Assembly: GCA_964447405.1 (NCBI GenBank)
Contig: CAYUSP010000003.1
Location: forward strand, 310,001 to 374,000
DNA: 64,000 nt
DNA from: JALNZF01 sp964447405
GTDB taxonomy: Bacteria; Nitrospirota; UBA9217
Direction: 5' to 3'
Under the pieces are notes generated by a model that was given only the letters and a program-made list of their open reading frames with translations, did no database searches and was not told where the DNA came from. Shown here one piece after another: positions 18,245 to 27,300 of this stretch. How positions within the stretch are numbered: the first letter of the stretch is position 1; every line of letters begins with the position of its first letter. A program made the translations under genes and the position numbers.

Positions 18245-19108
18245 ATGAGAAGAACTACGTGTTTGAACTTTGTACTGCTGCTTTTGCTTTCGTGTGCACT
18301 GTTGTCATTAGGCTCCTTACCCGGATATGCAGCAGAGGCTTCTCCAAAAAAAGTAACACTGGACTCGGGCGACTGCGTCAAATGCCATGCAGCCCAGCCC
18401 GCGGATATTGACGCAAAAGGTGCGCGCCACAAAACGATTACCTGTCAGGACTGCCACGGCGGACACCGGCCCTCATCAAAGAACAACATTCCCCAGTGCA
18501 ACCAGTGCCATCAGGGCAAACCGCACTTTGACCTCAAGGGATGCCTCGGCTGCCATACGAATCCGCATACTCCCCTTTCGATCACCCTGGCATCCAATCT
18601 GACGGATCCCTGTCTTACCTGCCATGTGCCGCAGATCAAGCAGCTTCGCGACAACAAGAGCAAACATACGTCGCTCTTCTGCACCACGTGCCATGGCGGC
18701 GTTCACCGCAAGATACCCGCATGTACGCAGTGCCACAAGCCCCATTCCGCTGAGATGACCGTACAGAACTGCAAGGTATGCCACAAGCCGCATATGCCGA
18801 CGGTCGTTACCTACAGCGCCGATACTTCTTCTAAACTTTGCGCCGCCTGTCATGGGACCGCATACAAACTCCTCACTGCTTCAAAGACAAAGCACAGCGC
18901 TCTTGCATGCGCATTCTGCCATCAGGAAAAGCACAAGACTGTGCCGAAGTGCAAGGACTGCCACGGCGACAAGCATCCTGCGTCGATCATGGCCAAGTTC
19001 CCGAAATGCGGAGACTGCCACAAGATCGCTCATGATCTGAACAACTGGCAGACAACTGCTGCGCCCGTAGCCGGCCCGGATAAGGCCAAGAAGAAGAAAA
19101 AGAATTAA
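18245..19108 (+). CDS. dodecaheme c-type cytochrome, secreted
   Basis: 287 residues. The signal peptide ends near AEA (about residue 32). Twelve CXXCH heme sites are present: CVKCH, CQDCH, CNQCH, CLGCH, CLTCH, CTTCH, CTQCH, CKVCH, CAACH, CAFCH, CKDCH and CGDCH. Many extra His residues between them can act as distal ligands. It ends in a Lys-rich tail. Heme density (one per about 21 residues) fits periplasmic or extracellular electron-transfer cytochromes of anaerobes. AGGAGG precedes the ATG, and a strong terminator follows. Confidence 0.93.
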   Translation: MRRTTCLNFVLLLLLSCALLSLGSLPGYAAEASPKKVTLDSGDCVKCHAAQPADIDAKGARHKTITCQDCHGGHRPSSKNNIPQCNQCHQGKPHFDLKGCLGCHTNPHTPLSITLASNLTDPCLTCHVPQIKQLRDNKSKHTSLFCTTCHGGVHRKIPACTQCHKPHSAEMTVQNCKVCHKPHMPTVVTYSADTSSKLCAACHGTAYKLLTASKTKHSALACAFCHQEKHKTVPKCKDCHGDKHPASIMAKFPKCGDCHKIAHDLNNWQTTAAPVAGPDKAKKKKKN

Positions 19109-19126
19109 GCGCATTTCAAAGAACCA

Positions 19127-19165
19127 AACAAGAAAAGGGCCTGCAATGCAGGCCCTTTTCTTGTT
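19127..19165 (+). terminator. bidirectional terminator after the cytochrome gene
   Basis: Near-perfect 19-bp arms (AACAAGAAAAGGGCCTGCA and inverse) are A-rich on one side and T-rich on the other. It can serve both the cytochrome gene and the convergent PilZ gene. Confidence 0.85.
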
Positions 19166-19180
19166 ACCGTATCAAACCAC

Positions 19181-19936
19181 TCACGCCTGGCCCATGCCGC
19201 CGCCCTGGCCTGGATCGCCAGGAAGGTAGCCAATCCCTATTTGCTCATGGATGAAAAAATTGATCAGCGCCTTGTCCCCCGGCGTTATCGCGACAAACTT
19301 CATCCCCATGCCCGGCTCGCAGAAAGGCCCTTCCTCAAATGATACAATATAGAGCACGACGGCTTCCACATCGATGGATTTGTCGCCTATCGAGATGCTC
19401 ACCCGGACGCGCGTTTTCATCGGCAACGGTTCCAGTGTCCGGAAGAAGATGCCGTATTGAGAAAGTACTGTTGCGAATCCTTCCACCTCATGCGGACCGT
19501 CCCTCAATACTGCCGGTAGTGCAGTCGCTATACGGATATTCTCGCGTGTGCCTTTTTCGATGACCCTCTGAATGACCTGAAAAACAGCTTCAGGATTGAG
19601 CGGAGCCCGCAATAAACCTGCGAGTTCTCCCCGCTGCATAAGATCGTCGAGGCTGTGGTCAGACTGTGCGCAGACCATGATAATCGGTGTATCCCGGAAT
19701 CGTGCATCGGCCTTTAGCCGCAGCACAAGTTCCCTGCCTGCCGCGCCAGCCTCCGCAAATACGGCAACTGCGGGCGCTACACACAGAAATTCCACAGCTT
19801 CTGCGGCGTTGTTCGAGTTTGCGACTGTGTACCCAAAACGCTGCAGCAGCATGCTCAGGGTGAATCGCTCGTTCCAAGTCGAATCCACGACAAGGATGTA
19901 CCTCATTTGACCGCTAACCAGTGCTGGTATGCTCAT
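19181..19936 (-). CDS. degenerate receiver domain plus PilZ domain protein
   Basis: 251 residues. The N-terminal 120 residues follow the receiver fold (RYILVVDSTWNERFTLSMLL), but the phosphoacceptor region reads VAVFAEAG without the Asp, so it is probably not phosphorylated. The C-terminal half (about 135-230) has PilZ features (VRVSISIGDKSIDVEAVVLY, GMGMKFVAI), although the N-terminal RxxxR motif is not obvious. It may bind c-di-GMP or act as an adaptor. ATG 19906 (MRYILVVD) is an alternative start. Confidence 0.68.
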   Translation of the reverse strand: MSIPALVSGQMRYILVVDSTWNERFTLSMLLQRFGYTVANSNNAAEAVEFLCVAPAVAVFAEAGAAGRELVLRLKADARFRDTPIIMVCAQSDHSLDDLMQRGELAGLLRAPLNPEAVFQVIQRVIEKGTRENIRIATALPAVLRDGPHEVEGFATVLSQYGIFFRTLEPLPMKTRVRVSISIGDKSIDVEAVVLYIVSFEEGPFCEPGMGMKFVAITPGDKALINFFIHEQIGIGYLPGDPGQGGGMGQA

Positions 19937-20497
19937 AGGCGGACGCCCGACTTTTGAACGAACGAAAGATTGCTATAAATCATTGCAGCCTCCGTTGAAA
20001 TACGCTGCGCGGCAAGATAGTGCCTGCAATAAAAACCACAATACAGATATACAATCTATGGATATTTGCCCCGTGTCTCAGGCTTCGCTGAAACGGGGGA
20101 GGAATGAGTGACTTGTTTTTTTATTATAGCATTGGCCTGCCACATCAGCAATAAACATACGCATCAGCACTACACATTTTGCAAGGAGGCGTATTGTTCA
20201 ATGAAGTAATTTCATATTGATAGTTTTCACCATGGTATTACGTTACGTGTCTTGGTTATCGCTGATTAACCTGTGCAGAATTATCGGGGGAGTCGGCAAG
20301 GCGTTTTCAACAAATGCATAATAATCAAGCTGTTGACTCCTTCCCTGTCACTTGCTCGTCCAAATGTCCAAATCAGGACCCGCAATTCAAGTATCTCTGC
20401 CTATAACATGTTGAATTTTATCAAAGATGTATATTGGCAATGGTATTGCTATATATGCTGGCATAGCAGGACATAGTATGTAACATAGTCGATTACC
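19937..20497. other. long non-coding region upstream of the riboswitch
   Basis: 560 bp, AT-rich, with no credible gene. It contains the upstream region of the PilZ gene and presumably the promoter for the riboswitch transcript. Candidate -10 words exist near 20450-20485, but none has a clear -35. Confidence 0.4.
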
Positions 20498-20597
20498 GAC
20501 AAAGGCAAACTACTTGAGAAGGTAGGGCGCAAAGCTACTGGTCCCCGCGGCTTATTTCAATAAAGCCGATGGACAGCAGGGTTACCGAAGTAACATG
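20498..20597 (+). promoter_or_regulatory. c-di-GMP-I (GEMM-I) riboswitch
   Basis: The conserved GEMM core is read directly: GGCAAAC, then GGTAGGGCGCAAAGC, a GGTCCCC helix strand, and GCAGGGTTACCGAAG at the 3' end. These correspond to the conserved GGCAAACC, ACGCAAAGCC and GGGUUACCGA blocks of the c-di-GMP-I class. It sits about 100 bases before the ATG of the gene at 20695. A weak hairpin (GAAACCCCG with CGGGATTTC, about 20648-20678) overlapping the approach to the ribosome site could be the expression platform. Confidence 0.85.
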
Positions 20598-20694
20598 ACC
20601 GATGCCGTCTGCATTTTTGTTGCGATCTTCTGCGACGCATCCATTCGGAAACCCCGCACTTCTCGAAAACGGGATTTCTTAAATGGAGGTTCGT

Positions 20695-21123
20695 ATGAAG
20701 AAGATGATTTTCGTCGCAACAATCCTGATACTCATCGTTGCATCCCCCTTGGTAAGCATGGCCAACGACAGCACCACGGAAGATTTTGTCCTCCTGGCAT
20801 CCTTCGCCTTCGTGGACTACAATCAGAGCGTTGACATGTTTTATCAGAACACCGGATATCATGAGGTAAATCCCATACTCGGCCCGTCACCCAGCCGTCA
20901 GGAACTCGTCCTTTTCGGCGCTGTTGGATTCTGTCTATCCTATGCGCTGACGGAAATACTGCCCGACGCCTGGCGTCAACTCGTCGTTGACTCCATTATC
21001 GCGACCGAACGACTGAATATCGAGGAAAACCGGCTGGTCTATAAGGGATGGAATACAGACGGCCCCCCGCTTCGCGGCCGGATTATGGACGGCATTCCCA
21101 TCGTGATCAGTATGAGATTCTAG
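20695..21123 (+). CDS. small secreted or membrane protein under c-di-GMP riboswitch control
   Basis: 142 residues. It has a signal peptide (about 1-24) and an acidic N-terminal region with the words ASFAFVDYNQSVDMF and YHEVNPILGPSPS. A hydrophobic stretch follows (LVLFGAVGFCLSYALTEILP). The D-Y-x-x-S followed by E-x-N-P-x-L pattern resembles DUF5658-like membrane proteins, but I am not sure. Strong GGAGG five bases before ATG 20695. Its riboswitch implies a role in surface or biofilm behaviour. Function unknown. Confidence 0.72.
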   Translation: MKKMIFVATILILIVASPLVSMANDSTTEDFVLLASFAFVDYNQSVDMFYQNTGYHEVNPILGPSPSRQELVLFGAVGFCLSYALTEILPDAWRQLVVDSIIATERLNIEENRLVYKGWNTDGPPLRGRIMDGIPIVISMRF

Positions 21124-21161
21124 AAACTGCTACTAGCTATAGGCTTTTAATAACAAATTGG

Positions 21162-21194
21162 AAAAGGGGCTTGGTCCATCAAGCCCCTTTTTCT
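21162..21194 (+). terminator. terminator of the riboswitch-controlled gene
   Basis: AAAAGGGGCTTG and its perfect inverse around a 6-nt loop, ending in five T. Confidence 0.85.
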
Positions 21195-21223
21195 ATTACA
21201 CATCGCAATTCTGAATTCGCAAA

Positions 21224-21490
21224 TTATATTTTATGTTTTCTGAGAACCAAAATGAAGGCAAAATAGCTGCTGATGACCGCGGAAAAAAGGATGCTCGCAA
21301 GAGACTCACCGATCCACCCGGTATGCTCCAGGGCTTCGAAATATTTTGCAAGTATCATAATAAAGGGAACCGAAAAAGCTATCAAAACTTTCCAGATTCT
21401 TGGAGCAATGATATCGGTAATTACTGACTGTTCAGGGCAATTACTCACGGAACAAACTTCGGCAGAACTCTTTTTTGAAGTGTTAGACAT
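21224..21490 (-). CDS. small two-helix membrane protein
   Basis: 88 residues. The N-terminal polar region has two cysteines (EVCSVSNCPEQ), then two predicted membrane helices (WKVLIAFSVPFIMILAKYF and a second ending SYFAFILVL) and a basic tail RKHK. The ATG at 21490 has AAGGAG ten bases upstream; TTG 21499 is too near that site. Not recognised. Confidence 0.55.
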   Translation of the reverse strand: MSNTSKKSSAEVCSVSNCPEQSVITDIIAPRIWKVLIAFSVPFIMILAKYFEALEHTGWIGESLASILFSAVISSYFAFILVLRKHKI

Positions 21491-21826
21491 GGCATGCAAT
21501 CTCCTTCCCTGGGGAATAGTGTAGATGCCGAAGCATCCTGCTTAACGATAAACCAAATCGCTCACCACACCCCCCGATAGATCACCCTTAAGAAACAGCA
21601 TACCACTTTTATTATTTTTTGCAAGTTTTATTAGTATTTTCTACAAAATCATTTGCCTTTCTTTTCAATACGATATACTAAAACTCTGGAATTTTCACTT
21701 GCCGGAGCTGCTCGTTCGACGCATGAAACCGGCTGGAGTGCTTCCCAGGGGCCATATCGTGTAGTGATGTAAATCATACACGGCCTGTCGCAGGACGGAT
21801 ATGATATTGCCAAGGAGGAAACAACA
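21491..21826. other. intergenic region between the small membrane and zinc-ribbon genes
   Basis: 336 bp, AT-rich. A possible promoter for the zinc-ribbon gene is TTTGCC-N16-TATACT (about 21653-21680). No gene or named RNA is seen. Confidence 0.35.
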
Positions 21827-21982
21827 ATGCTTGCCTGCCCTTTTTGTGAAGAAATGCTGCGAACGAGATCTTCTGAAGGATGGATTTGCCGATGCGGAGA
21901 GAAGATTCCCTTTCGGATGGAAATAGACGATGAGGAAAATTGCGCGAATTGCGCAATCAGGAATTGTCCGAGAAGGAAGTAA
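21827..21982 (+). CDS. 51-residue zinc-ribbon-like protein
   Basis: A short frame with a strong AAGGAGG nine bases before ATG. The translation has two cysteine pairs near the start (CPFC at 4-7, CRC at 21-23) and a second cluster at the end (CANC, NC), with an acidic middle (EIDDEEN). The pattern fits a tiny treble-clef or zinc ribbon. Cysteine spacing and ribosome site argue it is real. Function unknown. Confidence 0.6.
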   Translation: MLACPFCEEMLRTRSSEGWICRCGEKIPFRMEIDDEENCANCAIRNCPRRK

Positions 21983-22075
21983 CCACCGTATTCGAATTCC
22001 GAATATTCAATAAACAAATCCGTTTATTGCCATGCTGATTATAACATCGGCTCAGTACAACCACCTGCCGCATCG

Positions 22076-22687
22076 TTAGATTTTCCTCAGCACTCCCACA
22101 ACCTTTCCCAGGATGCGGAGATCGCCCCGATCGAAATACAGGGGTTTCATGCCGGAATTCTCAGGCTGCAGACGAACGCGGTTATTTTCCAGAAAGAACC
22201 GCTTGACCGTGGCCTCACCATCCGCAAGGGCGACAACGATGTCCTTGTTCACTGCCGATGCCTGCGAACGGACCAGAAGCGTGTCTCCGTCCATGATATG
22301 AGCATTTATCATGCTCTCCCCTTTCACCTTCAGAGCAAACAGCTTATTCCCGGTCCTAAGCGAAAAGAGCGACAAGTCAGCCGTGATTTCTCCTTCCCAG
22401 TTCTCAGGTGAAAGCACCGGGACGCCGGCAGCAACCCTGCCCAAAAGTGGTATCGAGGCCGTGTTCCGACTCCCTGTATGGAGCGAGAGCCCGCGGGATT
22501 TTCCACGTTCCCGGGTAATGTAACCGCCCCGCTCCAGGGCTGCGAGATGCCCCTCCACTCCGTTTGTGGAGCGTATGCCGAACTTCTCCCCAATTTCCCG
22601 CATAGAGGGCGGGATTCCCCGCGCTGTAATGGTTGCACGGATGAATTCATAAATTTCCAGTTGACGAGGTGTGTTTTCCTTTTTCAT
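22076..22687 (-). CDS. lexA: LexA repressor
   Basis: 203 residues. It has an N-terminal winged helix-turn-helix (PPSMREIGEKFGIRSTNGVEGHL), a self-cleavage site A87-G88 in RVAAGVP, and the catalytic dyad S125 (KGESM) and K162 (ATVKRF). It represses SOS genes until RecA-DNA filaments promote its cleavage. It is the last gene of the DUF6504-dinB-lexA operon, 13 bp after dinB, whose promoter contains a LexA box, so lexA is self-regulated. AAAGGAG precedes the ATG. Confidence 0.96.
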   Translation of the reverse strand: MKKENTPRQLEIYEFIRATITARGIPPSMREIGEKFGIRSTNGVEGHLAALERGGYITRERGKSRGLSLHTGSRNTASIPLLGRVAAGVPVLSPENWEGEITADLSLFSLRTGNKLFALKVKGESMINAHIMDGDTLLVRSQASAVNKDIVVALADGEATVKRFFLENNRVRLQPENSGMKPLYFDRGDLRILGKVVGVLRKI

Positions 22688-22700
22688 AATCGCTCCTTTG

Positions 22701-23918
22701 TTAATACTGCCTGTCCCCTGCCGGCCGCCAGGCCGGGGAAATTACCTTCCCGTGATCAGAGCGGTCCGCAAGTGTGCCCCAGGTGACGGTGAAATCGCCA
22801 TACCGGTCGTTGATATCATCCATGGCGATGGCCGTTGTTTTCCGTTTGCGGTCGTCATCGAATAAGGCCATCTGCGGAGCATTTTTTTCTAGATGAGAAA
22901 CACTGACTCCGACAAGTCGGATCGGTTGTTGGAGAGCCACCTCACGCAGTATGCCTACCGTGGCCGCATGTATCTCCAGACCGTGGTCAACGGCCTGTCG
23001 CAGCCGTCGCTGCTTCGAAAACGTATGGAAGTCGGCATACCGGAGCGTCAGGGTCACGGTCCGGCCGCTGTACATCCCCCGCCGGAGCCTGCGTCCCACC
23101 TTCTCTGACAAATGCAGTATATGCCGCTCGATCATCGTATTGTCCATGCAATCCTCTGCGAGCGTCATGCTGTGGCCGATGGATTTGCTTTCTTCCGCCT
23201 GCTGCTGCTCAAGCGGTACGACGGGGTCACCATCGATCCCTCTGCCCATTTCCTGGAGGCGCTGCCCCATGACGCCGAAATGCCCGGTTAATTCTCTGGG
23301 GCAAGCCCGACCCAGTTCTCCACAGGTGCGTATCCCCAGTGAGGCAAGAGAACGGGTCAGGCTGGGGCCGATGCCGCAAATCTCATGTACAGGCAGATTT
23401 TCGAGCACCGTGTCAATGTCCTCGGGAGATATGAGCACGATGCCATCCGGCTTCTGCAGATCACTGCCGAGCTTGGCCAGCAGTTTGTTCGGCGCGATGC
23501 CGATCGAACACGTAAGCCCCTGCTCCTGCCAGATCCGCTCCTTGATACTGATGGCTATCTGCAGGGGATCGCCCAGAAGCGCTTCGCAGCCCGTGATGTC
23601 GAGAAACGCCTCATCTATGGAGAACATTTCGACAAGCGGTGTGAAATCCTTCCAGATGGTATGCAGTTCACCGCAAGCATGAGAGTATTTCGCGGGATCA
23701 GCTGTTGCCAGGATCAGCTGCGGACAGGCAGCCATTGCCTCTCTGTAGGTCATACCTGTCTTTACACCGAACGCGCGCGCTTCGTAGGAAGGCGACAGGA
23801 TTACCCCGCGATGCAGCGAGCCGATCACTGCCATCGCCCTGCCCCGCAGCGACGGATTGGCCCGCTGTTCGACGGAAGCGAAAAAGGCGTTCATGTCGAT
23901 GTGAAGAATGTGCCTCAT
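22701..23918 (-). CDS. dinB: DNA polymerase IV (Y family)
   Basis: 405 residues from ATG 23918. It starts MRHILHIDMNAFFASVEQ with the first catalytic Asp; SIDEAFLDITG carries the second metal site. YEARAFGVKTGM, the helix-hairpin-helix region (ICGIGPSLTRSLASLGI) and the little-finger domain follow. The start is set by the ATGA overlap with the stop of the upstream DUF6504 gene and by family alignment. Longer frames begin with TTG or another ATG. The C-terminus lacks an obvious beta-clamp peptide of the usual QLSLF type, though MALFDDD may serve. Confidence 0.95.
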   Translation of the reverse strand: MRHILHIDMNAFFASVEQRANPSLRGRAMAVIGSLHRGVILSPSYEARAFGVKTGMTYREAMAACPQLILATADPAKYSHACGELHTIWKDFTPLVEMFSIDEAFLDITGCEALLGDPLQIAISIKERIWQEQGLTCSIGIAPNKLLAKLGSDLQKPDGIVLISPEDIDTVLENLPVHEICGIGPSLTRSLASLGIRTCGELGRACPRELTGHFGVMGQRLQEMGRGIDGDPVVPLEQQQAEESKSIGHSMTLAEDCMDNTMIERHILHLSEKVGRRLRRGMYSGRTVTLTLRYADFHTFSKQRRLRQAVDHGLEIHAATVGILREVALQQPIRLVGVSVSHLEKNAPQMALFDDDRKRKTTAIAMDDINDRYGDFTVTWGTLADRSDHGKVISPAWRPAGDRQY

Positions 23919-24160
23919 GTGCTTTGACATCCGACCAGCTTCCAATCCATGGTCTCCTTGTTATACCTTATCTCATAGATCCCCTGGCCATCGGTAACGG
24001 AGAAGTGAAGAACCACCGAACTTCCTTCCCGCGTTTTCCATGAGTACGCGTTCTCGCGAATGCGTATCTGCCTGCCGTGCCAAGAGAACCAGACAGGCCT
24101 GACCTCTGCCCTGCTAAAAACAACACCAACCGTTATTGGATCATCAATCTCGGCTACCAT
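23915..24160 (-). CDS. DUF6504 family protein, first gene of SOS operon
   Basis: 81 residues. It follows the DUF6504 pattern found near dinB/imuB genes: DDPITVGVVFSRAEVRPVWF, then WHGRQIRI, and a C-terminal IYEIRYNKETMDWKLV. The ATG is 6 bases after the -10 box, so its mRNA is probably leaderless. The stop overlaps the dinB start (ATGA). It may assist translesion synthesis. Biochemistry is unknown. Confidence 0.78.
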   Translation of the reverse strand: MVAEIDDPITVGVVFSRAEVRPVWFSWHGRQIRIRENAYSWKTREGSSVVLHFSVTDGQGIYEIRYNKETMDWKLVGCQST

Positions 24161-24166
24161 GTCCCA

Positions 24167-24195
24167 AGTATAGTGAACATTTGTTCATCTGTCAA
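24167..24195 (-). promoter_or_regulatory. SOS promoter with LexA box in the spacer
   Basis: TTGACA (24195-24190), a 17-nt spacer and TATACT (24172-24167). The spacer contains the palindrome TGAACA-TT-TGTTCA (24174-24187), a GAAC-N4-GTTC box as used by Gram-positive-type LexA. Repressor bound there would block RNA polymerase directly. Confidence 0.88.
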
Positions 24196-24346
24196 GACCA
24201 ATCATTAGCGCCCTGGACAGCTCAGGAAGACCTGCACGTCCTTACTACATCGGCTGGTTTCATTGACATTAGATACACAGTTTGATACAGTTAGATTCAT
24301 TGAAAGCAGCAACCCGTCGGTTGTTGAAATTAAGAGGCCCGCCCCT

Positions 24347-27300
24347 ATGTCACCCCGGAACGGCTCCGATCAAATGATCTTGAAGCTCGTTGGTGTTTTC
24401 ACGATTCTCGCGCTCTGCATCGGTATTGCAGGGTATCTGTATTATGACAGCCAAAAAAAATATATCAGACAGAACATCAGCGACGAACTTGCTTCCATAG
24501 CCGATCTGAAAGTCAGCCAGATTGCCAACTGGCGAAAAGAGCGGCTCGAGGACGCCGCCAGCATCGCTGCAAATCCCCTTATCGCAAGAGCCTTCCGCGC
24601 ATACGAACAGAATCCTGCATCAGCCTCCGCAAAAAGCGACATCCGCCTCTGGCTGAGCTCGCTGCAGAAAATTACCGAGTTCCAGAGTATCCTCCTCGTT
24701 AATGCCCAGGGAGCGGTGCGAATGACAACCAACCCGCAAGAGACTGCCATCGGAGAGCGTGCCCGCCAGCTTATCGATGAATCTCTGCGCAGCAAAAAAG
24801 CAATCCTCTCCGATTTTCATACGGCAACGGTTTTCAGGGTTCCCCATATAGATATGGTTGTGCCGTTATTGGGCAGCAATAGCACTGATGCAACACCCCT
24901 TGGTTTTATTCTCATCCGGCTCAAATCCGCAGAATTCATCGATCCGCTCATGCAGTCATGGCCGGGGTCCAGCAGGTCAGCTGAAACCCTACTCATACGC
25001 CGAGAAGGTGACAGCGTCCTTTTCCTGAATGAACTCCGCCACCGGAAGAACACGGCGCTTACCCTGCGTATCCCCCTTGATAAGATCCGGCTTCCCGCCG
25101 CTATGGCCGTGCAAGGCAAGACCGGTGTATTCGAGGGCCTGGACTACCGCGATTTGCCGGTCCTTGCGGCGACGCGGCTAATTCCTGAAACGCCATGGAT
25201 TCTCATAGCAAAGATAGACAACGAAGAGGTCTACGCGCCGGTCAAGGTACAGGCACGCTTCCTTACCGTCGTTGTCCTCCTCCTGATCATCGCAGCGGGC
25301 GTCAGCATCATTTTCTGGTGGAGAAAGAAAAGCGCTGAACATCTTCAGGCACAAACGGAGGTGGAGCTTGCACGCAGCACGCTCCTGGAACGCTATGACC
25401 TTCTGAGCAAATACGCGAACGACATCATTCTCCTGGTTGAACAGACCGGCAGGATCGTGGAAGCAAATGACCGGGCGCTTGCCTGCTACGGATATTCCCG
25501 GGAAGAACTTCTTCGAATGACGGTCCGGGACCTCAGGCCGCCCGATACGCAGCCTGATACGGAACTTCACATGAAACAGGTCCGCGAACGTAATGGGTAT
25601 ATATTTGAAACAATTCATAAACGCAAGGACGGCGAGGCCTTCCCGGTGGAGGTTAGTTCCCGGGTGATAGAAAGCGGCGGAAAGACCTATTTCCAAAGCA
25701 TTATCCGCGACATCACGGAGCGCAAGCAGGCTGAGATCGCTCTCATAAAGGAAAAGAACCGGTCAGAAGCTATCATCGCTGCCATGGGTGATGGTATCAG
25801 CATCCAGGACACAACATTCAAAATCCTGTATCAGAACCAGATCCACAAAAACATGATCGGCAGCCACATCGGCCAATACTGCTTTGAGGCATATGAACAC
25901 CGTGGTACGACCTGCGATGCATGCCCTGTCGCGGAAACCTTCAAGGATGGCCGGGTCCACACCACCGAGCGCAGCGTGCAATTTGATGACGGGATGCATT
26001 ATTTCGAGATAACCACCTCTCCGCTCCGGGATGAAAATGGCAGGATCGTTGCCGGCATAGAGGCAGTCAGAGACATCACCGCGCGCAGGAATTCCGAGAG
26101 ATCGGTGGCGGAAAGCGAAAAACGCTACCGGGCCTTGTTCAACAATTCTCTAAACGGTTTTGCCCTGCATGAGATCGTCACAGATGCCGCTGGTTTACCC
26201 GTCGACTATATCTTCCTGGAAGCGAACAAGGCCTTTGAGCAGATGACCGGGCTCAGGACGGGGCAGATCGTCGGGAAGCGGGTCACGGAGGTGCTCCCTG
26301 GCATAGAGAAGACGGATTTCATAAAGATCTACGGCAACGTCGCACTGACAGGCGAATCCATTCATTTCGAGCAGTACGCTCCTCCGCTGAATAAGTATTT
26401 TGAGATTGCGGCCTTCTCGCCCGCACAGGGGCAGTTCGCCACAATCTTTTTCGACATCACATTGCGGAAAGGCGCGGAGCAGGCGCAACTCGCGAGCGAG
26501 AAACGATACCAGCGGCTCGTGGAATCAGTCACTGATTACATTTATACGGTCGAGGTCAGGGACGGCATTGCCCTGGCGACCTCGCACGGCCCCGGCTGCG
26601 TCACGGTCACGGGCTACACGTCCGAAGAGTATAAGAACGACCGGGACCTCTGGCACCGCATGATCTTCGAAGCGGACCGCGACATGGTCATCGAACAGGC
26701 GAACAAAATACTATCCGGATCGCCCGTGCTGCCGTTCGAACACCGGATTATCCACAAGAACGGTTCGATCCGGTGGGTCAGGAACACACCGGTCCCTCGC
26801 TTGGACAGCGAAGGCCGCCTGACCGCCTATGACGGCTTGATCAGCGACATTACACAGCTGAAGCTCCTGGAAAACCAGCTCCGGCAGGCGCAGAAAATGG
26901 AGGCGGTGGGGCAGCTGGCAGGTGGCATAGCTCATGACTTCAACAATATCCTCACCGCCATCATAGGGTACAGCAATCTGTTACTGATGAAAATGGAAGC
27001 GGACAATCCGGGCCGTCCCTACATGAATCAGATCATCTCCTCATCAGAGCGGGCAGCCCATCTTATTCACAGTCTCCTCGCCTTCAGCAGAAAACAGATC
27101 ATCGATCTGAAACCCATGAGCATCAACGATGTCATCAGGAGAGTGGAAAAGCTCCTGGCGCGGGTCATCGGTGAAGATATCGAGTTTAAAACGAAACTTG
27201 CTGATCCGGATATGCTGGTGCTGGCCGACAGCATCCAGATCGAGCAGGTTTTGATGAACCTGGCAACAAATGCACGCGACGCCATGCCTGATGGCGGGAT

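Noticed and set aside
20557..20862. Minus-strand 101-residue frame across the riboswitch and start of the downstream gene
   Set aside because: Antisense to a clear riboswitch and signal-peptide gene; no ribosome site.
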